Shown here one piece after another: positions 56,230-64,000 of a stretch of DNA of 64,000 nt. The notes beneath the pieces are model-generated. The model made no database searches, was not told the origin of the DNA, and worked only from the letters and a program-made list of their open reading frames with translations. The stretch lies in the NCBI GenBank assembly GCA_963989385.1, contig OZ022508.1, positions 50,569,087 to 50,633,086 on the forward strand. Reading direction: 5' to 3'. The DNA comes from Ctena decussata (lineage: Eukaryota > Mollusca > Bivalvia > Lucinida > Lucinidae). Position 1 is the first letter of the stretch, and each line of letters begins with the position of its first letter. The position numbers and the translations under genes are program-made.

Positions 56230-57005
56230 ACCACTATCTTATCATTTATCTACAATATGAGAGCTAAGAATTTGAATACAATTCAGAATTTCTAAGTTTG
56301 AAAGCTTTGTATATAAATATAGCTAAATTGCATATAACTTTTTTGTTGTTGGAATTTACAAGCTCAATAAATTTCATCATGCTGGGTCTTCTCCGATAAT
56401 ACGCATCAATATATTTTCGTCTTAAAATACAATATAATTCACATTCCATTACAAAATGGAACTCGTCTTCCAGGCAATTACACAATTTACATTTTCTTTC
56501 ATTGATAGGTTTGTAGGGCCTAGCTTCAATCTCTAATCTGTGTGAAGAGACTCGCAATCGAGCCATGGCCGATCGAAATTTTAACACATTAACACAATCA
56601 AGATATAGTTTAGGTTGAAAATCAGCAATATTTCTGTAAAAAGAAGCTCGACTAGAATTATTTAATCTTTCCATCCAATTTTGAATAAAATTATCGGTGA
56701 TCCTCTGCTTAAATAGACTTAAAAACAATTGAATGTTACCTACCCCCTGGTTAAGCCAAACATTGTAAAACCCCATGTTTGATAATAAATCTCTTACAAG
56801 ATATGCCCAGTTTTTCTTATTTGGGCGTAGGTCTAAATCTGATAACATCATTTTATAAATATATTTAATGTACTTTCCTTCATCTACAGTCAATATTTTA
56901 AACCAGTATTTAATAATAATATAATATCGTCGAACTAATTATGTTGATCTGCCGAACTCGCCATATACAAACTCATTCTGTGTACTTTTTTTAACTCCTA
57001 GATGT
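56230..57005 (-). pseudogene. LINE ORF2 C-terminal fragment (possibly the LINE A family)
   Basis: Minus strand: LGVKKSTQNEFVYGEFGR (before a frameshift near 56935), then LTVDEGKYIKYIYKMML, RPNKKNWAYLVRDLL, FKQRITDNFIQNWMERL, LRVSSHRLEIEARPY, a zinc-binding motif CKLCNCLEDEFHFVMEC, and AFKLRNSELY at the end. The stretch of ~209 codons is open. It starts roughly where the truncated LINE A ORF2 stops, so it may show what LINE A lost; the two do not overlap, so this is inference. AATAAAATATATG on the plus side near 56192 is outside the reading direction. Confidence 0.78.
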
Positions 57006-57059
57006 ATGGCAGACTGGTAAGAGTCGTAATTCTGCCTCATATGTGACAAGAGAATGGCC

Positions 57060-57780
57060 GCCATCCAGTTAGTAGTATGTAGATTGCCAATGGTACAGTA
57101 TTTGAAAGCTATTGTAATATAGTATATAAAGACTAGGTACAAAGACATTTCTGCAATATATTTTGATACAGAACATAAAAAATGAGAAAAAATGTGCTCT
57201 TTTAGCATTTTCTTCTTCTTTCTCTGACCTTGACCTTGACATTGAGCTTAGAGGCTACTGAAGAAAAGTTGTTTGTTTGAAAGCCTTTGTAACCTTTTAA
57301 ATGATTGCCAACTAGAAAACATTGCTGCAGTATACTGTTGATATATGGCACAAAATTTTGCAAATATGCCCATTTTTAACATTTTTCTTGTTTTATGACC
57401 TTCACCTAGACCTTGGAGGTTCCTGAATGAAACAAGCTATATGTGTATTTGAAAGCTATTGTAATGTGTTAGATAAAGACCAGGTACAAAGACATTGCTG
57501 CACTATATTGTTGATACAGAACACAAAATATGAGAAAAAATATGCACTTTTAGTATTTTTCTTGTTTCTCTGACCTTGACCTAGAACTTGGATGCTTCTC
57601 GAGGAAAGTTGGTTGTTTGAAAGCTTTTGATATATATGAAATAAATTCCAACTAGATAGATATTGCTGCAATTTATTGTTCATATAGGACACAAAATGTT
57701 TAAAAAATATATGCATTTGTAGCATTTGTTCTTGTTTGTGTGACCTTGACCTTGACCTTGGAGCTTCCTGAGTAAACCCA
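57060..57780. repeat. ~172-bp tandem array, ~4 units
   Basis: Anchors TGACCTTGACCTTGAC at about 57225, 57395 (TGACCTTCACCTAG), 57570 and 57740. Units share GTATTTGAAAGC(T)ATTGTAA, AAAGACATTGCTGCA, TTGATACAGAACACAAAAT and TTTTTCTTGTTT. A single diverged unit of the same family lies at 62158-62330. Confidence 0.85.
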
Positions 57781-58091
57781 ACTATACGGCAGTTTTCAAA
57801 TTTTCGTGGAATCTTAGCGTCTACAACGTTTACTTTCTCTAGACGATTTAACGGGTCAGTGACAGACATAACTGTAACGTCTCAAAGACCTGCGACTCTT
57901 GTATTGAGTACACATGACACTATAACGGTAGAGAGATGTAATCAGTAGCCGGAAGTGTCAATCAATTTTTGCGCTTGAAAAGATGTTTAGCTGCTTTGAC
58001 TAGCTAACAAATTCGGATCTGCTACCTTTATTAGATTAATTTGTTGAAAATCAAACCTATAAATTTTTGTCGATGGTGAATGAATCACGAT

Positions 58092-58210
58092 TTTACGCCC
58101 TTTTAAACATAATTTCAGCCATATCAGGACGATGGGTTGGTGATAATGAAAGGCTGTTTATGACTGAAAAGATACCCGCTTCCAATGCGTCTCGAGCCCG
58201 GGATTTATGT
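58092..58210 (-). mobile_element. tRNA-derived SINE family 1, partial
   Basis: Contains the reverse of the family-1 body: CCATATCAGGACGATGGGT, GTGATAATGAAAGGCTG, and GTCTCGAGCCCGGG (B-box region). The A-box head is missing or diverged. Confidence 0.7.
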
Positions 58211-58384
58211 ACGAATGCAGAGTCTAATCCCAGACTGGGCAGCTCGCTAATTTCCCATCGTCCCTTTTACCGACGCGTAAAAGGGCGTTAGGGCATATGT
58301 AGGCTTTGGTGACTCACACCAACCTGTGTTTTGTGCACAACAGCTAAAGCATTACTTTTAGCCTGACGACTCTCACGTGTGTTA

Positions 58385-58585
58385 TCGGGGTGGTTTGGTG
58401 GTGCGATGAAGCTGGGTATAACTTCCAATTCCGTGGCGTCCTTACTTGCAGTAGATGCAGGTGGGGCTGTTTGGACATTTTTCTCGAGCTATCACACCTC
58501 TCTTCTTTCTCCCTCTCTTTGGGAGACGGCCCGATATAGACTGAAATACTGTCTCAAAGGGCCGTTAAACTCAAAACAACAAACC
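58385..58585 (+). mobile_element. SINE-like element family 3
   Basis: CTTGCAGTAGATGCAGGTGG, CTCTTCTTTCTCCCTCTC, GGGAGACGGCCCGATATAGA and GGGCCGTTAAACTC, with an AACAA-rich end. Pairs with 41000-41276. Confidence 0.6.
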
Positions 58586-58647
58586 AACGTGTGTTACCAG
58601 AGTTACAGACTTTTGGACTGCACAGTTTTCTAGTGATTTGTGTGTCA

Positions 58648-58760
58648 CGCCGTAGTCCATTTGTTAGAGCGCATAGCTATTGCACAGAAAGTCGCGGCTT
58701 CGAAACCCGGCCCGGTCAACGACTGAAAATTTTGTCAACCCAGCAGTAAAAGATTAACCT
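58648..58760 (+). mobile_element. SINE family 2, decayed 5' part
   Basis: CCGTAGTCCATTTGTTAGAG, GCACAGAAAGTCGCGGC, TTTTGTCAACCCAGCAGTAA. Only the head and the first body third remain. Confidence 0.6.
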
Positions 58761-59146
58761 CTTGATGCATGACTGCATGCAGCTGAGCTGATGACTTCGA
58801 CTATGGACAACACACTCGCGATACGATATGCCTCGCCAAAAAATGCAAGCTATGCCATCACGCTGTGTAAAGTGATCAAACTGAATCCTCACTTTTATTC
58901 CCCAGTATCAGATTATCTAAGCAATCAGACTGCGCGGAAGCGCAGGCTGATCTTTACCTTCCATATTCCCCCATTCGTTTTAAGGTTCAGTTTCAGGTGA
59001 TGTTATGCCCAATGTTGCTTCGTCTTATTTATTATGGTTTCTTTACACTAACTTACAGTTTTTGATTTCATTTGAACAGCTCTTTCCCAAATAGGCGGTC
59101 ATCAAAAACAACAGTAACATTTACTTTTACCTATTTTCTATTATAA
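58761..59146. other. No gene seen
   Basis: One 69-codon frame with no known relative. Confidence 0.35.
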
Positions 59147-59147
59147 A

Positions 59148-59225
<78 letters not shown>
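59147..59225. repeat. (CA)n followed by (GA)n
   Basis: About 22 CA then about 17 GA units, uninterrupted. Confidence 0.95.
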
Positions 59226-59226
<1 letters not shown>

Positions 59227-59679
59227 AAAGTGGGCAGCTTCACAGGTGACCATATTGCTAGAAGACCACAGACAAGCGGACCTAAGAACACGTAAAATTG
59301 AAGAACCACAACAGAAGTGCCGCCTTGGAACGGTCAAAAGAACTAGACTGCAAATCCATTTGGGAAGAGCCGTATTGTCAGGATCCACATTAAGCCCGTA
59401 GTCAAGATACCGTAAACAAAGCTATTACGGTTGTGTCGAACTAACTTGTTATGTCTGTCAAAATTTATTTAGTCAGCTTAAAGTACATCAGTCTTATTGG
59501 TAGTCTCATAATTATTATTGATCTATATTACCCGCCTCCCTTTCATCCGATCTTCAAATGCGTAGCGAGCGCAATTGAACTAAACTGCAATATGTACAAA
59601 ATGCGACCTTTTTATTTGACATGATGTTAATGATATAGTCATTGGCAAGCTTAAAAAGAGAAAAAAGAAAACCAGTGTT
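59226..59679. other. No gene; piece of an unidentified repeat at 59295-59340
   Basis: ACAGAAGTGCCGCCTTGGAA matches 24568; otherwise nothing. Confidence 0.4.
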
Positions 59680-59850
59680 TAACAGGCCCTTTTAATAGCC
59701 AAAACCGGAGCTCATGGGAAAAACTCCTGACGTTTCGCAAGCAGAACTGTTGTCGGCCTGTGCGCTGAGCGAGGCTCGAACCCACAGCAGTCACAGAGAT
59801 GACGTATAAGAGCCAGCGCTCTTTCCCACCAGGTCACTGGAGCTATGAAC
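59680..59850 (-). mobile_element. tRNA-derived SINE, fourth family
   Basis: Minus strand: AGTGACCTGGTGGGAAAGAG (A box) and GTGGGTTCGAGCCTCGC (B box), then a ~90-bp body. Only one copy seen in the window. Confidence 0.6.
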
Positions 59851-59960
59851 AGAATAAATTATTTTCTATTTGTGCGATTATTTTTTAACTTTTGTGTTCC
59901 ATGTAAGTGTTAATTTGTGCGTGCCGATTTTCCCTTTAGCGATTTTAACAAAAACAAATG

Positions 59961-60194
59961 AGCCGCGATACGAGAAAACCAACAATGTGGTTGTGCGCCC
60001 AGGGTAGACTCAGATCAGACTGGGCATCCGCCCAGTTTACTCAGTCTCTTCTTTGTGTGCTCAAAGGGTAGCTTAGGGTCTAAGCTACCTCCATGCGGTC
60101 AGCGAAGGCTCTGATCAGACTGGGCGGATGCCTAGGCTGATCTGAGTCTGCGCTGGGCGCACAACCACATTGTTGGCTTTGTCGTGTCGCGGCT
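59961..60194. mobile_element. Complete MITE with 6-bp target duplication
   Basis: Arms start AGCCGCGATACGAGAAAACC and are inverted at the right end (GGCTTTGTCGTGTCGCGGCT); pairing continues through AACAATGTGGTTGTGCGC and CAGATCAGACTGGGC. Target duplication CAAATG at 59955-59960 and 60195-60200. 234 bp. The 6-bp duplication is not that of Tc1 (TA), piggyBac (TTAA) or hAT (8 bp). Confidence 0.85.
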
Positions 60195-60200
60195 CAAATG

Positions 60201-60931
60201 CCTTTGCAAATGTAAAACTTCGTATTTTGATAAGCCCCCGGACAAGTAAGCATAGACTTTCTGATGTAAGAACTGTCAAGTTTTACCTTCGATTGTATCA
60301 CTAAACCTGCACGCGACAATAATAAGTGGCGTGTCTTGATTAGCGAACGCTGCAACAGGGCAGTCTCAAAGGTGATTGACGTTCACTGAATTGGCTATCT
60401 TAGATATGTAAATCCGTAAAACTGTTGGTTTGATAGCTAAAAGATATACGTCACAGCTTATTAATTAGTTCATTCATGAAATATAGAAAACATGATTTTG
60501 CCGCACGGATCAATAATCAAATGTTCGGACTTTAAAAGATGCATCGAAATGAAGGAAAAATAAGAGGTGAGAAGTTTGTTTTATAAATCAGAACTCCGCA
60601 TGGCAAAATCACAGTACTTGTATTTACATGAAAACGAAACTGACTCTGCCGCATGGATAATTAGGCCTACAGCTCATACATGTAACAGTTTTCCCTCGTT
60701 TTGCTGCGTGTTCGAATATCTTATTTTTTCTTTTCAAAGTTGTTTCCCAGGAAGCCATAGAAGAATCATTGATGTGTATCTTCTATCTGAGCCCGGCACT
60801 GAGTCTGATGGCGTCCTTTCAGAATCGGAGAAATGATTTCTGTGATTGAAAATTTTACCTAAATACCCTATGTGTAAAATGGTCGCATTTACTATAACAA
60901 ACTTTTAATGTGTGTTGGTACACCTGCATAT
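60201..60931. other. No gene seen
   Basis: An 89-codon plus-strand frame at 60567 has no recognisable relative. Confidence 0.35.
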
Positions 60932-61005
60932 GAGCCACGACACGAGAAAACCAGCAATGTGGTTGTGCGCCAAGCGCAGACTCAGATCAGATTGGCCAGT
61001 TTGTT
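60932..61005 (+). mobile_element. Single arm of the 59961-type MITE
   Basis: GAGCCACGACACGAGAAAAC, CAGCAATGTGGTTGTGCGCC and CTCAGATCAGATTGG; the opposite arm is absent. Confidence 0.75.
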
Positions 61006-62157
61006 TTGGTTAAGAGTTGATCTTATAATGTATTTGATCAAACTTTAGAAGTGAAAAGGGTACATGGTATGTCCCGTATTGGTTGATATCGGGAAAGATC
61101 TGTCTTAAGGTGAATGGGCACACTTTTCGGGGAAGCAACACTGCCATTTTCATTTTTACACCCCTTTCTGAATGGAGCAAATTCTTTTCTTATTAAAAGT
61201 GTTGACCCTATGAAAATGACATCATTTGGATTCAAGCTGCGTCGTTGCCCAAACAAGCCTATATGTAAAAACAGCATGATAGGCACATGTTGCAGGATAG
61301 GTGAATCATACGGTGTATGCTCTGACCAGACTGTACAGTAAACTGCGCAGATACACATAACACGCGGATCTTTTTTATAATAGCGTCCTAAAAGCCGAGT
61401 CGTCTTCCCCTGTCGACTGAGTAGATCCTTTTATAGACTGTCTCGAACGGCAGCCACTTTTGCACGTATATAATGATTATTCGATCAAACTCGGATCAGC
61501 CTGTGCATATGCAGTGTTAGCAAAATCACCTCGTTCCTGATCAACAATAAATGAAGTCTACAACAAATAGCGAACACTCTGCTCAGATCAGACTTGCAGG
61601 CTGTTCTTAATATTCGCTATTTGCCCATGTCTAAAGGTACTTCTTTCTCACGTCGCGACTCAATTAAAATGACAGCTCAGGTAGGGGTATTGACCAGTAT
61701 TACCAGTATGTACACGGGCGGCGAATTATGTTATCTTTATTGCCTGAGTGTCGTATACTTGCAGATTGTCTCATCTTTACCCCTTAGTGCTAAACTATCA
61801 CCGCCGTTTTAAACCACCAGGAACTCTGCACTTTTCTATCAAATAATAATAATAACAATGCCTTATCTCATTTTATAGCGCATTACGCAGTCGGGCTTGA
61901 CTGCTTATCCTTTTTTACTATTATTATTCGATTGATTTCACCGTATTTTGTAACTTCACAGTTGAAGAGCATTGCCACGTGCTTGGTGATTTATGCGTTA
62001 ATAATACCGCTGACAGGTACCGTTAAGTTTGTGACAAGAAGGTTTGCTTTGAAGCTAAACTACCGTTGTACACCTGCACTTTAGTAGCGGAGAAAACCGT
62101 TATCCTGTCTAATTCAGTTTAAAAAGAGAAACATTTCAGACAGTCAGATTTTGCGTA
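61006..62157. other. No gene seen
   Basis: CTCGGATCAGCCTGTGCATA (61493) and GCTCAGATCAGACTTGCAGG (61580) are loosely related to the interior of the 59961 MITE. GGTGAATGGGCACAC near 61111 is a dispersed phrase. Confidence 0.35.
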
Positions 62158-62330
62158 AATATGAAACGGGCTGTATGTGTATTTGAAAGCTTCTGTAATA
62201 TGTCAGATAATGACCAGGTTCAAAGACATTGCTGCAATATATGATTGATACAGAACACATAATATGAAAAAATTATGCATTTTTAGCAGTTTTTATTGTC
62301 TCTCTGACCTTGACCTTGACCCTGATAAGA
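62158..62330. repeat. Single unit of the ~172-bp repeat
   Basis: GTATTTGAAAGCTTCTGTAA, AAAGACATTGCTGCAATATA, TTGATACAGAACACA and TGACCTTGACCTTGACCC, in the same order as the array at 57060-57780. Confidence 0.85.
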
Positions 62331-63695
62331 GAAACCAACAAAATGCCAATAGTTCATAGAAGATAAATATATTGTGAAATGAGTTTCAAAATTAAAAATC
62401 AAATATGATCATTAACTATGACGATTTGACATTACAAGCATGTTTTTCCAGAAACATATTCACAGAACACTGTTTTGTAGGAGGACGGTTCCCACACATA
62501 TTGACGAGGCCGCAAGCACTCTAGAAATGCCCTTAAAGATGTGTGAAATTGGATTTTTGCCATATATGGAAACCCTCACCTACTTTGCTTGAGCCTGATG
62601 ACCACAAGGGTTTTCCAAATATTTTTTAAATTTCTTTTCTAAAGTTAGTGTGAACAAGTTATTTGTAGGTGGAAAGAAATTAGAGCTTGTCATGCATTTG
62701 AAAGATAATATATTTGTTGAAAAATTGCCCATTTTAGGACATTTATTACCACATTTTTCCCCAAAATGTATAGCTGCTGTAGCCATGGCAACGGACATGC
62801 TTTGGAATGAAACTGATGTTGTTTTCTTGTTTTTGTGTCACAATAAGTAATATAGGAAAGTTTGAGCAAAATCGGTGACTATGCGTGCCACGGCCCTATG
62901 TAAAAATTTAATTCATTACAGAGAATGGCTCTTAATACTGCCCTCCAAATTGGTCAATTAACTCGTGGCCACGAGTAAATAACGTGCTCTGATTGGCCCC
63001 GTTTTGATATTGATAAAATCCCTTACCAGACTTCGTATGTCGCTGTTAAGGCGCTAAGCTGTAGACCCATAGCTGGACTGCCCAAGTGGAGCAGTCTGAT
63101 CGGACTCTGCAATGTTGGCTAACTGGCTGAGTCATGCTCTTGATTTTTTAATTGTGCTTACTTTGCATCAGCTCACGCATCCTCGTCATGCTGCTCTTCT
63201 CCGTGAGCAGTATGATCGGGTATCCAGTGTTTTTCGACTGAACTCACCATGTAGTTTCACTAAAGTTCTGTACAGTCTTTGTCCTAAATAAGTGGCAAGG
63301 TTGCCATCTGAGATATTTTACTCCTACCACAAGTATTATTATTATGACGGTTTATGTAGACTGACCTTTCGCCCTTGTTGACTTGCTCCCGGGTAAAGTG
63401 ATCTGATGTTTAACAATGGTCGTACTGTGTTAAGTATTTTCCTCGAATATTTGAACACTGATGCCTGAGCTGACATTTCAGAGCTTGACCGAACAGCTCT
63501 ATCAAGGAGTCTATAATCTGCAATGTCTGCCCGTAGTCTGTGCCACGCTGAAGCAAACTTTAAAAATCTTTCATTGTGTCGCTAAAATCTAGACGAGGAT
63601 CATAGATTCTGACAAACAGTGGCCTTAATTATCTGGTCGATGTGGACATGTCGGGTCGATGCATGCAAAAGCTGCGATCATTTTAGGTTTAAGAC
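62331..63695. other. No gene seen
   Basis: GTAGCCATGGCAACGGACATGC at 62778 recalls CAGTTGCCATGGAAAC at 47751; both may be remnants of one repeat. No coding sequence. Confidence 0.35.
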
Positions 63696-63995
63696 TCTGC
63701 TGTGGTATAGCCAGCCCTGAGATCCTGGTCTCGGCTAATACCAGAGCAGAGCTGTACCATAGCCAGCTTTCCCTTAGCCAGTCCATGGTTTGAATCCTGA
63801 ATCCTGAACACGGCTAACACCAAAGCAGAGTTGTGGTATAGCCATCTTTCTGATCATGGTCTCGGCTAATACCAAGAAAGCGTTGTCACATAGCCGGTTC
63901 CCTTACAAGTTAAATTCCCAGGGAACGGATAACCAAGAAAGAGTCTGTATCGTAGCCGCAGTCTATGGTTTGACTCTGATACAGCCGTCCCGTTA
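63696..63995. repeat. Degenerate tandem repeat at the window end
   Basis: Recurring GTGGTATAGCC(A), CTGGTCTCGGCTAATACCA and AGCAGAGTTGT words about 60-75 bp apart, at least four times, continuing to the window edge. Confidence 0.55.
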
Positions 63996-64000
63996 AAGTA

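Noticed and set aside
60567..60836. 89-codon frame as a small host gene
   Set aside because: No recognisable motif, no splice or promoter support; chance length in this composition.

Overview
The window looks like nuclear DNA of a mollusc, most likely a marine bivalve (inference). It is AT-rich with long stretches of no coding capacity. Reverse transcriptase and transposase genes are eukaryotic in type and mostly broken. Several tRNA-derived SINE families are scattered through it, together with tandem-repeat mobile elements of the bivalve 'pearl'/Helentron-associated kind. The one convincing host exon resembles the LamG-like domain of molluscan Pif/BMSP-type shell matrix proteins. There is nothing prokaryotic here: no operons and no CRISPR array.

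Layout. 1-9.6 kb is a nest of retroelements. LINE A (ORF1 + ORF2, 3' end at 4587) sits inside an older L1/Tx1-like LINE B. LINE B is interrupted a second time by a large palindromic array of 281-bp tRNA-derived SINE units (5217-6988). 11.1-17.1 kb is a ~190-bp satellite split by a 1.15-kb TIR element, a Tc1-type transposon with a frameshifted DD34E transposase, and a TTAA-flanked piggyBac-like MITE. 17.7-24 kb has SINEs, a TA-flanked MITE, a tandem-repeat element rich in TCAAGGTCA motifs and a 323-bp duplication. 24.6-26.9 kb is an RTE-like LINE (minus strand) carrying a second copy of the piggyBac-like MITE. 28.5-30 kb has small foldbacks and a complete SINE. 32.1-35.0 kb is a pearl-like element with ~16 units of ~145 bp, most carrying a perfect AGGTCA direct repeat with 2-bp spacing. 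36.2-38.5 kb has CACTC-rich low-complexity DNA, a SINE, a CGGACCC minisatellite and a palindromic MITE. 39-44.5 kb has two further TA-flanked MITEs, SINEs and a second, nearly perfect palindromic MITE. 45.7-47.0 kb is the 3' end of another LINE. 48.5-51 kb has a mariner-like TIR element and a 0.9-kb inverted repeat. 52.8-53.5 kb has the LamG-like exon (minus strand) with a SINE in the adjacent intron. 53.6-64 kb has more MITEs and SINEs, a LINE 3' fragment and a ~172-bp tandem array.

How it works together. This is intergenic or intronic DNA shaped by repeated nested insertion. Autonomous elements (LINE A, LINE B, RTE-like LINE, Tc1) are disabled by frameshifts, nonsense codons or truncation. 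Non-autonomous SINEs and MITEs often keep clean target-site duplications, so their boundaries are the firmest calls. The most unusual structures are the inverted SINE concatemer, the triplicated 3' stem-loop of LINE A with its ORF1-TAG-ORF2 same-frame arrangement, and three different tandem-repeat families that each carry nuclear-receptor-like AGGTCA motifs. All assignments come from reading the sequence alone; no database search was run.
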